From NCBI RefSeq assembly GCF_013464485.1, contig NZ_RAUX01000047.1:4382-52567 (forward strand): DNA of 48,186 bases, given 5' to 3'. Positions 21,010 through 30,174 of this stretch are shown here, one piece after another. The position numbers were made by a program, and so were the translations under genes. Position 1 is the first letter of the stretch, and each line of letters begins with the position of its first letter. The notes under the pieces were generated by a model, which searched no databases, was not told the DNA's origin, and was given only the letters and a program-made list of their open reading frames with translations. This DNA is from Stenotrophomonas maltophilia (GTDB lineage: Bacteria; Pseudomonadota; Gammaproteobacteria; Xanthomonadales; Xanthomonadaceae).

Positions 21010-22983
21010 ATGACCTTTCACCAAGCCAAGGGGCTGCGTCCCATCCGGCGCTCTACCTTGAACCGTGTCAGCGCGTTGGGAGTCGCGCTGATGCTGGCCT
21101 GCGCTCCGGCGCTGGCCGCCGCACCGGCCGAGAAGCCGGTGGGCGCTACCGTGGCACCGGCGGCAGCGCCGGCGGGCCTGTCGGTGGCCAAGATCGATTT
21201 CAAGCGTGGCGATGATGGCGCGGGTCGCCTGATCGTCCAGTTCGACGGCCAGGGCGCGATTCCGGACCTGCGTACACAGGGCAACAGCGTGGTGGTCGAC
21301 GTCGGCAATGCCCGGCTGCCGGCCAACCTGCAGAAGCCGATGAACGTCACCGATTTCGCCACGCCGGTGCAGCGCATCGACGCCAAGCCGTCCGGCGCCG
21401 GTACCCAGCTGGTGCTGAGCACCGGTGGTGCCGTGGAGTCGCTGGCCTACCAGACCGGCAACGAGTACGTGGTCGAGATCAGTCCTCGGCAGGCGCCAGC
21501 CGCCGTCGGCGCGGTCACCGCCGGCAGCGTCACCCAGGCCGCCAAGGCATTGCCGCAGCGCGGCTTCACCGGCAAGCCGGTGACCTTCAACTTCCAGGAC
21601 GTGCCGGTGCGCACCGTGCTGCAGTTGATCGCCGAGGAGTCCAACCTCAACGTGGTGGCCTCCGATTCGGTCCAGGGCAACGTCACTCTGCGCCTGGTCA
21701 ACGTGCCGTGGGACCAGGCACTGGATATCGTGCTGCGCGCCAAGGGCCTGGACAAGCGCCGCGATGGCAGCGTGATCTGGGTTGCTCCGCAGGCGGAGCT
21801 GGCCAAGTTCGAGCAGGAGAAGGAAGACGCGCGCATCGCCATCGAGAACCGCGAAGACCTGGTCACCGATTACATCCAGATCAACTACCACAGCGCTACG
21901 CAGATCTTCAAAGCGCTGACCGAGGCCAAGGGCATCGGCGGCGGCGGTAGCGGCGGCAATGGCGGTGGTGGCGGTGGGGGTTCGTCGCAGGAAGACAGTG
22001 GTTTCCTGTCCTCGCGCGGCCGCATCGTGGCTGACGAGCGCACCAACACGCTGATGATCAGCGACATCCCGAAGAAGATCGCGCGCATGCGTGAATTGAT
22101 CGGTGTGATCGACCGCCCGGTCGACCAGGTGCTGATCGAAAGCCGCATCGTCATCGCCACCGATACCTTCGCCCGCGAGCTGGGTGCGAAGTTCGGCATC
22201 AGCGGCAGCCGCGACAACGTGTACTTCAGTGGCGACCTGGAATCCAACCGCTTGACCCGGGAATCGCAGGTCAAGACCGCGCAGGATAACGCCAAGGCCG
22301 AACGTGACTGGATCGCAGGTGGCCGCGTCGGCCCGCCGCCGGTGCCGACGAGTTCGGGCATTACCCGTGGGCTGAACTGGAGTCTGCCGGTAGCGGCGGC
22401 CAGCAATCCGGGTTCACTGGCGCTGTCGATCCTCAATGCGGGCTACTTGCTGGACGTCGAACTTTCGGCGATGCAGGAAGAATCCCGTGGCGAGGTGATC
22501 TCCAACCCGCGCGTGGTGACCACCAACCAGCGCGAGGCGCTGATCAAGCAGGGCAAGGAAATCGGCTACGTCACCATCAGTGGTGGCGGTGCAGGTGGCG
22601 CTGCTACGCCGAACGTGCAGTTCAAGGAAGTGGTGCTGGAGTTGAAGGTCACCCCCACCATCACCAACGACAACCGCGTGTTCCTCAACATGCAGGTGAA
22701 GAAGGACGAGGTGGACCAGCTGATCCAGCTGGAAGGTTACGGCACGGTACCGTCGATCAATCGCCGCGAAGTCAACACCGCGGTGCTGGTCGAAGACGGC
22801 CAGACCGTGGTTATCGGTGGTGTGTACGAGTTCACCGACCGCAGCAGCATCAGCAAGGTGCCGTTCCTGGGTGACGTGCCGTTCCTCGGCAACCTGTTCA
22901 AGAGGCGCGGTCGCAACAAGGACAAGGCCGAGCTGCTGGTGTTCGTGACCCCGAAGGTGCTGCGCGTGGCCAAGCAGAACTGA
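21010..22983 (+). CDS. pilQ: Type IV pilus outer-membrane secretin PilQ
   Basis: PilQ forms the outer-membrane gate for the pilus. The 657-residue protein has a signal peptide ending ALAAAP, an AMIN peptidoglycan-binding domain (about 55-140), the N0/STN domain (about 185-260), an N1 domain interrupted by a pure Gly/Ser linker (about 312-330, coded by a GGC/GGT-rich tract at 21938-21986), and the secretin core (about 400-655) ending with VPFLGDVPFLGNLFKRR. It is the last gene of the operon and is followed by a strong terminator. Confidence 0.96.
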   Translation: MTFHQAKGLRPIRRSTLNRVSALGVALMLACAPALAAAPAEKPVGATVAPAAAPAGLSVAKIDFKRGDDGAGRLIVQFDGQGAIPDLRTQGNSVVVDVGNARLPANLQKPMNVTDFATPVQRIDAKPSGAGTQLVLSTGGAVESLAYQTGNEYVVEISPRQAPAAVGAVTAGSVTQAAKALPQRGFTGKPVTFNFQDVPVRTVLQLIAEESNLNVVASDSVQGNVTLRLVNVPWDQALDIVLRAKGLDKRRDGSVIWVAPQAELAKFEQEKEDARIAIENREDLVTDYIQINYHSATQIFKALTEAKGIGGGGSGGNGGGGGGGSSQEDSGFLSSRGRIVADERTNTLMISDIPKKIARMRELIGVIDRPVDQVLIESRIVIATDTFARELGAKFGISGSRDNVYFSGDLESNRLTRESQVKTAQDNAKAERDWIAGGRVGPPPVPTSSGITRGLNWSLPVAAASNPGSLALSILNAGYLLDVELSAMQEESRGEVISNPRVVTTNQREALIKQGKEIGYVTISGGGAGGAATPNVQFKEVVLELKVTPTITNDNRVFLNMQVKKDEVDQLIQLEGYGTVPSINRREVNTAVLVEDGQTVVIGGVYEFTDRSSISKVPFLGDVPFLGNLFKRRGRNKDKAELLVFVTPKVLRVAKQN

Positions 22984-23002
22984 GCCATCGCCACCTGCAA
23001 CA

Positions 23003-23039
23003 CGAAGAAGGGCCGCTCAGTGCGGCCCTTCTTCGTTTC
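23003..23039 (+). terminator. Intrinsic terminator of pilMNOPQ
   Basis: A perfect 14-bp stem, CGAAGAAGGGCCGC (23003-23016) with GCGGCCCTTCTTCG (23022-23035), closes a TCAGT loop and leads into TTTCT. Confidence 0.93.
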
Positions 23040-23044
23040 TGCCG

Positions 23045-23094
23045 GTAGACCTGCGCCATGCGTGGAGAATCAGTAATCCACGCCATGCGTGGAT
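23045..23094. repeat. SMAG-type repeat
   Basis: GTAG at 23045 heads a copy whose second hairpin, ATCCACG CCATG CGTGGAT, lies at 23076-23094. The same core CGCCATGCGTGGA occurs in the repeat at 3057-3136. It separates the pilQ terminator from the moxR operon. Confidence 0.75.
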
Positions 23095-23183
23095 GGGCCG
23101 TTCAGCCGTTCTTGATGCCAATCCCAAGGCACCCTGCGATGATGTCGGGAACCCGTGCCGTCCCGCGCCGGTCAAAGGCCCCC

Positions 23184-24209
23184 ATGAACCTGCCACCGCC
23201 GATGCCCGAAACCGTCTCGCCGCCGCCCGCGCCGGCCAGCTCTCGCCTGCATGGCGCCTTCAACCAGCTGCGCGACGCGCTGTCGGCCGAAATCGTCGGC
23301 CAGGCGGCTTTGGTCGAACGCCTGTTGATCGCATTGCTGGCCGACGGGCACCTGCTGGTGGAGGGCGCCCCGGGCTTGGCCAAGACCACGGCCATCCGTG
23401 CGCTGGCTTCGCGCCTGGAGGCGGATTTCGCCCGCGTGCAGTTCACCCCCGACCTGCTGCCGGCCGACCTGACCGGCACCGAGATCTGGCGCCCGCAGGA
23501 AGGCCGCTTCGAATTCGTACCCGGCCCGATCTTCCACCCGATCCTGCTGGCCGATGAAATCAACCGTGCGCCGGCCAAGGTGCAGTCGGCCTTGCTGGAA
23601 GCGATGGGCGAGCGCCAGGTCACCGTTGGCCGCCACACCTATGCATTGCCGCCGCTGTTCCTGGTGATGGCCACGCAGAACCCGATCGAGCAGGAAGGTA
23701 CCTTCCCGCTGCCGGAAGCACAGCTGGACCGTTTCCTGATGCACGTACGCATCGGCTACCCGGACCAGGCGGCCGAATCGGAGATCCTGCGTCTCGCCCG
23801 CGAGCGTGCCCGTGGCGCACTGGGCGAAGCGGCACCCGCACCGGAGAAGCTGCCGATGCAGGATGTGTTCGACGCCCGCCGCGAAGTGCTGGACCTGCAT
23901 ATGGCACCGGCATTGGAACGCTATCTGGTCGAACTTGTGCTGGCCTCGCGTGATCCGTCGCGTTATGACGCCGGCCTCGGGCGCCGCATCGCCTGGGGCG
24001 CAAGCCCGCGCGGCTCCATTGCGTTGGAACGCTGCGCACGTGCACGTGCCTGGTTGGCCGGCCGCGACTTCGTCACTCCCGACGATGTGCGTGCGGTCGC
24101 CGCCGACGTGCTGCGCCATCGCGTGTTGCCCAGCTACGAAGCCACCGCCGAAGGCTGGGATGGCGAGCGCCTGGTGCAGGAGCTGCTGGCCCGGGTGCCG
24201 GCACCCTGA
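23184..24209 (+). CDS. MoxR-family AAA+ ATPase
   Basis: MoxR ATPases act as chaperones for partner VWA-domain proteins, here those encoded just downstream. The 341-residue protein has Walker A GAPGLAKT (61-68), Walker B LLADE (about 121-125), sensor 1 in MATQNPIEQEG and the C-terminal lid region with SPRGS. The ATG at 23184 is preceded by AAAGG (23175-23179) and gives an N terminus of family length; upstream in-frame ATGs lie within the SMAG repeat and are rejected. It is the first gene of a six-gene operon, eight bases before the next start. Confidence 0.92.
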   Translation: MNLPPPMPETVSPPPAPASSRLHGAFNQLRDALSAEIVGQAALVERLLIALLADGHLLVEGAPGLAKTTAIRALASRLEADFARVQFTPDLLPADLTGTEIWRPQEGRFEFVPGPIFHPILLADEINRAPAKVQSALLEAMGERQVTVGRHTYALPPLFLVMATQNPIEQEGTFPLPEAQLDRFLMHVRIGYPDQAAESEILRLARERARGALGEAAPAPEKLPMQDVFDARREVLDLHMAPALERYLVELVLASRDPSRYDAGLGRRIAWGASPRGSIALERCARARAWLAGRDFVTPDDVRAVAADVLRHRVLPSYEATAEGWDGERLVQELLARVPAP

Positions 24210-24217
24210 GCCTGCGC

Positions 24218-25147
24218 ATGATCGATCCATCACTGGAAGCCGCATCCACCGTCAGTGATGGCGACGGATTGCGCCCGCACTTGTCCGAACTGGTGGCCCT
24301 GCGCCGGCTGGCACAGCGGCCGCCGCCGCCGCGCCGTGGTCGCGCCGGCCATGCCGGCCAGGCGCCGTCGCCGTTGCGTGGGCGTGGCATGGAGTACGCC
24401 GAGTCACGCGAATACGTGGCCGGTGATGATGCCCGGCATATCGACTGGCGCGTGACCGCACGGACCGGCCGTGCCCATACCAAGCTTTTCCAGGCCGAAC
24501 GCGAGCGGGTCAGCCTGATCGTGGCCGATACTTCGCCGGCGCTGTACTTTGGCACCCGCGTGCGCTTCAAGTCGGTGCAGGCGGCCCGCGCGGGCGCCGT
24601 TGCCGCGTGGTCGGCGCAGCGTCGCGGTGATCGCGTGGGTGCCCTGCGCGGCAGCGACCGCGAAGCGCCGATTGCACCTGCCGGTGGGCCGCGTGGCGTA
24701 CTGCGCGTGCTCGACGCACTCACCCGCTGGTACGCGCAGCCGCCCGCCGACGATCTCGGCCTGGAGCGCGCGCTGGACCATGCCGCCCGCGTGCTGCGCC
24801 CCGGGGCGCGCATGCTGGTGCTGGCCGATCCGCAGCAGGCCGCGCGGATTCCCGTCGTGCGCTGGAGCGCGCTGGCCCAGCACCATGACCTCAGCCTGGT
24901 GCTGCTGGTCGATCCCCTCGAACTGCAACCACCCTCGGAGGCCCTGCAGTTCCAGACCGCGCAGCAGCGCGTTGGCCTTGATCTGCGGCGCAGCGAAGTG
25001 CAGTCGCACTGGCAGGCGCACTTCGTCGAACCGCTGCAGGCGCTGCGCCGCCAGCTCGGCGCACGCCGCGTTGACGTGCAGGTGTTGTCCACCGACGCGC
25101 CCAGCGATGCCTGGTTGGCGCCGTCGGCGACCGAGGTACCGGCATGA
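24218..25147 (+). CDS. DUF58 domain protein (VWA-like)
   Basis: This 309-residue soluble protein carries the DUF58 signature around residues 55-85: PLRGRGMEYAESREYVAGDD followed by DIDWRVTARTG and a Lys-Phe-Phe-like KLFQAERER. DUF58 proteins are regular partners of MoxR ATPases and resemble a VWA fold without a full metal site. The role in the Bat/MoxR system is not established. It overlaps the next gene by four bases, so the two are translationally coupled. Confidence 0.88.
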   Translation: MIDPSLEAASTVSDGDGLRPHLSELVALRRLAQRPPPPRRGRAGHAGQAPSPLRGRGMEYAESREYVAGDDARHIDWRVTARTGRAHTKLFQAERERVSLIVADTSPALYFGTRVRFKSVQAARAGAVAAWSAQRRGDRVGALRGSDREAPIAPAGGPRGVLRVLDALTRWYAQPPADDLGLERALDHAARVLRPGARMLVLADPQQAARIPVVRWSALAQHHDLSLVLLVDPLELQPPSEALQFQTAQQRVGLDLRRSEVQSHWQAHFVEPLQALRRQLGARRVDVQVLSTDAPSDAWLAPSATEVPA

Positions 25148-25593
25148 GCGCCAACCTTCCGCTGCGCGATGTACAGCTGCCGCCGGCACCGTCGTGGTGG
25201 CCGCCGGCCCCCGGCTATCTGATGATCGGCGGCGCGGTGTTGCTGGTGATCCTGGTGCTGGCCCTGCTGTGGTGGAAACGCCGCCGCCGTCGCCAACGCT
25301 GGTTGCAGGCGTTCGACCAGGAGCTGGCCACCACCACCGATGCCACCGCGGAACTGGCGGTGATTGCCGGCTTGCTTCGCCGCGCCGCGCGGCAGGCACA
25401 GCCGGGCAGTGAATCCCTGCGCGACGATGCCTGGTGGCAGCGCGTGGATCCGAAGGGCACGTTGCCCGACGCGCGCCGCAGCCTGTTGGCCGAAGGTGCC
25501 TATCGCCCCCGCGTGGACGCCTGCGAAGTGGCGGCCGTGCGCAGCTGGGCCCGTGAGCGCTACCTGGCGATGCTGCTGGAGCGCCGCCGATGA
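25144..25593 (+). CDS. DUF4381 single-pass membrane protein
   Basis: The 149-residue protein has the N-terminal motif LPLRDVQLPPAPSWWPPAPG, one membrane helix (about 24-43) and a basic anchor (KRRRRRQRW) followed by a cytoplasmic helical domain. This arrangement matches DUF4381, found only within moxR-bat operons in many proteobacteria. Its function is unknown; it presumably bridges the MoxR/DUF58 pair and the membrane VWA proteins. It overlaps both neighbours by four bases. Confidence 0.85.
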   Translation: MSANLPLRDVQLPPAPSWWPPAPGYLMIGGAVLLVILVLALLWWKRRRRRQRWLQAFDQELATTTDATAELAVIAGLLRRAARQAQPGSESLRDDAWWQRVDPKGTLPDARRSLLAEGAYRPRVDACEVAAVRSWARERYLAMLLERRR

Positions 25594-26594
25594 GCCTGTT
25601 GGCGAGCTACTGGCCGTGGCCGGACCTGCAGCTGGCGTGGCCGCTGGCCCTGCTGGCGTTGCCGCTGCCACTGCTGATGCAGTGGTGGAAGCGCCGCACC
25701 GACCCGGGCGCGGCACTGCGTGTGCCGTACGCGGCAAGTGAACTGGAAGCGCTGTCCGGTGGTGGCCGCGTGGACGTGTCGTGGCTTCGCACGCTGCTGC
25801 TGTGGCTGGGCTGGTGCGCGCTGTGCATCGCGCTCGCGCGCCCGCAACAGCTGGGTGAGGCCATCACGCCACCGCAGCAGGGGCGGCAGATGATGCTGGC
25901 GATGGACGTATCCGGCAGCATGGGCGAGGGTGACATGGTGCTGGGCGGGCAGGCGGTGGATCGCCTCACCGCGGCCAAGGCCGTGCTTGCCGACTTCCTG
26001 GATCGTCGCGCCGGTGATCGTATCGGCTTGCTGATCTTCGGCGACCGCGCTTACACGCTCACGCCGCTCACCGCCGATCTGGCCAGCGTGCGCGACCAGT
26101 TGCGCGACAGCGTGGTCGGTCTGGCTGGTCGCGAGACCGCCATCGGCGATGCCATCGGTCTGGCGGTGAAGCGCCTGCGCAGCCAGCCCGAAGGCCAGCG
26201 TGTACTGATCCTGCTGACCGACGGCGTCAGCAATGCCGGCGTGCTCGAACCGTTGCGTGCGGCCGAAGTCGCGCGCGCCGAAGGCGTACGCATCCACACC
26301 GTTGCGTTTGGTGGCGATGGCAGCATGCGCTTCCTCGGCATTCCGATTTCCGCTGACCAGGACCCGGTCGACGAGGCCACGCTGAAGAAGATCGCCAGTC
26401 TGACCGGCGGCCAGTTCTTCCGCGCACGCGATACCGCGCAATTGGCCGGCATCTACGCCGAACTGGACCGTCTTGAGCCGATCGCGGCGAAGGGACCAAG
26501 CCTGCGCCCGCGTGAGGAACGCTACGCATGGCCGCTGGGCCTGGCATTGCTGCTGGGTGCATTGGCCTGGACGTGGCCGGAGCGTCGTCGATGA
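25590..26594 (+). CDS. BatA-like VWA membrane protein
   Basis: The 334-residue protein has two N-terminal membrane helices (about 13-32 and 65-83), a VWA domain (about 98-295) on the periplasmic side and a C-terminal helix (about 310-328). The metal-binding MIDAS is complete: D106-x-S108-x-S110 in MDVSGSM, the Thr in GRETAIGDA and the Asp in LLTDG. BatA-type proteins are linked to envelope stress and oxygen tolerance. It overlaps the following VWA-TPR gene by four bases. Confidence 0.9.
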   Translation: MSLLASYWPWPDLQLAWPLALLALPLPLLMQWWKRRTDPGAALRVPYAASELEALSGGGRVDVSWLRTLLLWLGWCALCIALARPQQLGEAITPPQQGRQMMLAMDVSGSMGEGDMVLGGQAVDRLTAAKAVLADFLDRRAGDRIGLLIFGDRAYTLTPLTADLASVRDQLRDSVVGLAGRETAIGDAIGLAVKRLRSQPEGQRVLILLTDGVSNAGVLEPLRAAEVARAEGVRIHTVAFGGDGSMRFLGIPISADQDPVDEATLKKIASLTGGQFFRARDTAQLAGIYAELDRLEPIAAKGPSLRPREERYAWPLGLALLLGALAWTWPERRR

Positions 26595-28405
26595 TTGCTT
26601 TCGCTTCCCATCTTCCGGACTGGAACGCGCTGCACTTCCTGCGCCCGGAATGGCTGTGGACATTGCTGGCGCTGCCGGTGATTGTCGCCGTGTCGCTGTA
26701 CCGGCAGCGGCGCAGCGATGCGTGGCGGCAGGCGGTGGATGCACACCTGTTGCCGCATCTGCTGGCGGCCGGTGCGCGCCGTCGCGCGCGCCTCCCCTGG
26801 GCGATTGCGCTGGGCTGGACGCTGGCATCACTGGCAATGGCCGGACCGAGCTGGCGGCAGCAGGCACAACCGATGTTCCAGCCCAGCGCACCGCTGGTGG
26901 TGGTGCTGGATCTGTCCAGCCGCATCACTGCCACCGATCTGCCACCGTCACGCTTGCTGCAGGCGCGGGCGAAGGTCGGCGCACTGCTGCGTGCCCGCCA
27001 GGGCGGTCAGGTGGGACTGGTGGTGTATGCCGAAGATGCCTACACCGTGGCGCCGTTGACCGATGACGGCAGCAACGTCGCGCTGTATCTGGATGCCTTG
27101 TCACCGGATGTGATGCCGCGCGACGGCCAGCGTGCCGACCGTGGCATCGACTGGGCCACGCGGCTGATGCGGCAGATCGCTGCACCGCAGGGACAGATCC
27201 TGCTGGTCACCGACCAAGCCGATGGCGAATCTGCATTGGCAGCGGCGCAGGCACGTGGGCTCGGCCTGCAGGTGTCGGTGCTGGGGCTCGGTACACCGGC
27301 GGGTGTGGCGTACCGTGACGGTAGCGGGCAGATCCGCCAGGCAGCTCTGGAAGAGGGCAGCCTGCGTGCCGTTGCGACGGCAGGTGGCGGCCGCTATGCG
27401 CGCATTGCCGCCGATGACAGTGACCTGCGTGCGCTGGGCGTGCTGGATGCGCGCGAGGGCGCGGCCGTGCAACGGCCGGGCGAAGGCAAGCAGTGGCGTG
27501 ACGAGGGCTTCTGGCTGTTGCCGCCGCTGATGCTGCTGGCGCTGCTGGCCTTCCGCCGCCGCGCAGTGCTGGCGGCGGTGCTGGCGGTGGGCCTGTTGCC
27601 GTGGATGAGTGATGCGCAAGCGCAGGTGCCTGCCTCGCAGCCGCCGCAGGGCACCCTGTGGAAGCGGGCTGACCAGCTGCAGCACCAGCGCCTGGCCGAC
27701 GGCGTGCAGGCTTATCGCAAGGGCGACTTCGTCACCGCGCGCAAACAGTTCGAAGGCATCGACAACGATGCCGGTTGGTACAACCTGGCCAACACGCTGG
27801 CGCGCCAGGGCAGCTACGATGAAGCCATCGCCGCCTACGACCGTGCGCTGGCGTTGCATCCCGGCATGCCCGATGCGGTGGCCAACCGCGCGGTGGTCGA
27901 TGCCGCGCGCAAGCGCAAGCAGTCGGGGGGGCAGGGCCAGGACCCGCAGAAGCCGCAGCAGAACGGGCAGCAGAAGCAGCAGAACCCGCAAGGCCAGCAG
28001 CCGCAGCAGGGCCAGAAGGATCCGGGACAGGGGCAGCCACAGTCACAGCAGGGCCAGCAGGGCCAGCCCAGGTCGGGTGACGAGAGCACGCAATCGAAGC
28101 CGCAGTCCGGCGAGCGCAGCCGCGATGGCCAGCAGGCGCCGCCGCAGGTTGAGGATGCCAAGGCCCAGGCGCAGGCCGACGAGCAGCAGCGCCAGCGCAT
28201 GCAGCAGGCGATGCAGCAGGCGCGCGAAGGCGAGGCGGACAAGGACGGCAAGCCGGTGCCGGCCGGTGACGGCCGCACCCCGCGCCAGCGCGAGGAGCAG
28301 CAAGCGGTGGAAGCGTGGATGCGGCGTGTTCCGGACGATCCGGGCGCGTTGCTGAGGGCCAAGTTCCAGCTGGAAAACGAACGCAGGAAGAGGGAAGGGC
28401 GATGA
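26591..28405 (+). CDS. BatB-BatC fusion: VWA domain plus TPR and Gln-rich tail
   Basis: This 604-residue protein joins a BatB-like half (helices about 22-38 and 70-85, VWA domain about 100-290, helix about 305-335) to a BatC-like half with TPR repeats (about 375-435). A Gln/Lys/Pro low-complexity stretch (about 440-560) precedes a conserved end around EEQQAVEAWMRRVPDDPGALL. The VWA metal site is degenerate: D107 and S109 are present, but the third MIDAS residue is Arg111 rather than Ser. BatA and BatB proteins are thought to pair, so loss of metal binding in one partner is plausible. Start and stop overlap both neighbours. Confidence 0.9.
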   Translation: MIAFASHLPDWNALHFLRPEWLWTLLALPVIVAVSLYRQRRSDAWRQAVDAHLLPHLLAAGARRRARLPWAIALGWTLASLAMAGPSWRQQAQPMFQPSAPLVVVLDLSSRITATDLPPSRLLQARAKVGALLRARQGGQVGLVVYAEDAYTVAPLTDDGSNVALYLDALSPDVMPRDGQRADRGIDWATRLMRQIAAPQGQILLVTDQADGESALAAAQARGLGLQVSVLGLGTPAGVAYRDGSGQIRQAALEEGSLRAVATAGGGRYARIAADDSDLRALGVLDAREGAAVQRPGEGKQWRDEGFWLLPPLMLLALLAFRRRAVLAAVLAVGLLPWMSDAQAQVPASQPPQGTLWKRADQLQHQRLADGVQAYRKGDFVTARKQFEGIDNDAGWYNLANTLARQGSYDEAIAAYDRALALHPGMPDAVANRAVVDAARKRKQSGGQGQDPQKPQQNGQQKQQNPQGQQPQQGQKDPGQGQPQSQQGQQGQPRSGDESTQSKPQSGERSRDGQQAPPQVEDAKAQAQADEQQRQRMQQAMQQAREGEADKDGKPVPAGDGRTPRQREEQQAVEAWMRRVPDDPGALLRAKFQLENERRKREGR

Positions 28406-30117
28406 CGCGGGCGATCAACATGCATGGGCGCTGGCCACGGCACGTACTGGCGGCGCTGCTGTTGTGGCTGCCGCTGCTGGCCTGGGCGCAACCGAGGGCT
28501 TGGCTTGACCGTGACCGCATCGCGATGGGTGACACGGTCACTCTCAACGTTGAGAGCGATCAGGGCGCGCCGGACTTCACCCTGCTGCGCAACGACTTCG
28601 ACCTGAGCGGGCAGACCAGCAGCCGTCAGGTGGAATGGAGCAACGGCAGCATGCAGCAGCGCAATCTGTACGGTGTGGCGCTGACGCCACGGCGCACCGG
28701 TGCGATTGTGATTCCGGGCCTGCAGGTCGGCAGTGCACGTACCGCGCCGCTGACTCTGCAGGTGGACGCGGCTGCCGTGGCGGGTCCCGACAGCAATGCA
28801 ATGGCCTTCATCGAGACGGTTGTCGATGATGAGACGCCCTATGTGCAGCAGAGTGTGGGCGTCGTAGTGCGCCTGTACTTCGCATCTCAGCTGGCGTCGG
28901 GCGAGCTGGTGCTGGATACACCGGCCGGTGCGTCGCTGCAGCGTGTGGGTGATGACCGCACCGATGTGCGCCAGGTCAACGGCCGCCGTTACAACATGGT
29001 CGAGCGTCGCTTCCTGCTGATCCCGGAGCGCAGCGGCACCCTGCGTCTCGCAGGTGCGCGCTTCAACGGCCGCAGTGCCGGTGGCTTCTTCGACGACTTC
29101 TTTGGCGGCGGCGACGGGCGGATGAATGCCACCGGCGCCGACCGCACGTTGCAGGTACAGGCACAGCCGGCACAGGCGCCGCAGCCATGGCTGCCGCTGC
29201 AGGGCCTGCAGCTTCGCTACACCAGTGCACCGACCAGCGCACGTACCGGTGAGGCGGCCAACGTGGTGGTCGAGGCGATTGCCGACGGTGCCACCCGCGC
29301 GCAGTTCACCGACCTGCCGGTGCCCGACGTCGGCAGCACCGCGCAGGTGTTCGCCGAACCGGCGCAGTACGAAGAGACCTTCAACGGCAGTACGCCACGG
29401 CTGAAGATCACCCGACGATACTCTATCGTGCCGCGCCAGCCGGGTTCGCTGGTGGTGCCGGGGCCGCGCCTGCCGTGGTGGGACGTGCGCAATGGCAAGG
29501 CACAGGAAGCGAAGCTGCCGGACCTGACGCTGGCCGTGGTGGCCGGTAACGGGGCTGGAAGTGCGTCACCTGCACCGCTGCCGCCGATCGACACCGATGC
29601 GGCGCTGCCGGATGGCGATGGCCAGGACAGCCGTATCGCGGCGACCGATCCGCGCGCCAGTGGTTTGTCCGAGCGGCCATGGCCGTGGATGGGCGCCGCC
29701 ATCGGCCTGGCGTTGCTGTGGCTGCTGACGCTGTTGTGGGGCTGGCAGCGAGGCCGTCGCCCGCGCGTGGCGGCGCCCGTGGCGGCCAAGGGCGCTGTGC
29801 CGGCCGTGGCGACTGGACGTGCCGGCGTGGCCGAACTGCGCCGCGCGCTGGATGGTGAAGGGTTTGATCAGGTGGAAGCACAACTGTGCGCGATGGCCGG
29901 CGTCGAACGCATCGAGCAGGTCATCACGCGGCTCGATGACCCGGCCCAGCGTCAGGTGCTGCAGGAACTGCAGCAGGCCCGATGGGGCGGGCAGGGTGAT
30001 CTTGCGCCGCTGCGCACGCGCCTGCGCGAGGTCTTCCGTGACGGACCGCACTGGTCGGCGGCAGCAAAGACCGCTGACACTGGCCTAGCGCCGCTGTATC
30101 CGCCGCGGCGAACCTGA
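28402..30117 (+). CDS. BatD/oxygen-tolerance protein
   Basis: The 571-residue protein has a signal peptide (cleavage near LLAWAQP), a long beta-rich periplasmic region and a membrane helix near residues 432-452 followed by a basic segment and a cytoplasmic helical domain. The start of the mature protein, ARAWLDRDRI-like with GDTVTLNVE, and the repeated immunoglobulin-like stretches are typical of BatD. It closes the moxR-bat operon; no obvious terminator follows in the 57-base gap before the symporter gene. Confidence 0.9.
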   Translation: MTRAINMHGRWPRHVLAALLLWLPLLAWAQPRAWLDRDRIAMGDTVTLNVESDQGAPDFTLLRNDFDLSGQTSSRQVEWSNGSMQQRNLYGVALTPRRTGAIVIPGLQVGSARTAPLTLQVDAAAVAGPDSNAMAFIETVVDDETPYVQQSVGVVVRLYFASQLASGELVLDTPAGASLQRVGDDRTDVRQVNGRRYNMVERRFLLIPERSGTLRLAGARFNGRSAGGFFDDFFGGGDGRMNATGADRTLQVQAQPAQAPQPWLPLQGLQLRYTSAPTSARTGEAANVVVEAIADGATRAQFTDLPVPDVGSTAQVFAEPAQYEETFNGSTPRLKITRRYSIVPRQPGSLVVPGPRLPWWDVRNGKAQEAKLPDLTLAVVAGNGAGSASPAPLPPIDTDAALPDGDGQDSRIAATDPRASGLSERPWPWMGAAIGLALLWLLTLLWGWQRGRRPRVAAPVAAKGAVPAVATGRAGVAELRRALDGEGFDQVEAQLCAMAGVERIEQVITRLDDPAQRQVLQELQQARWGGQGDLAPLRTRLREVFRDGPHWSAAAKTADTGLAPLYPPRRT

Positions 30118-30174
30118 ACCGGCGCCGCTTGCGCGCTTTGTTAGAGTGCATTCATTTTTCGAGGAAACCCGCGC

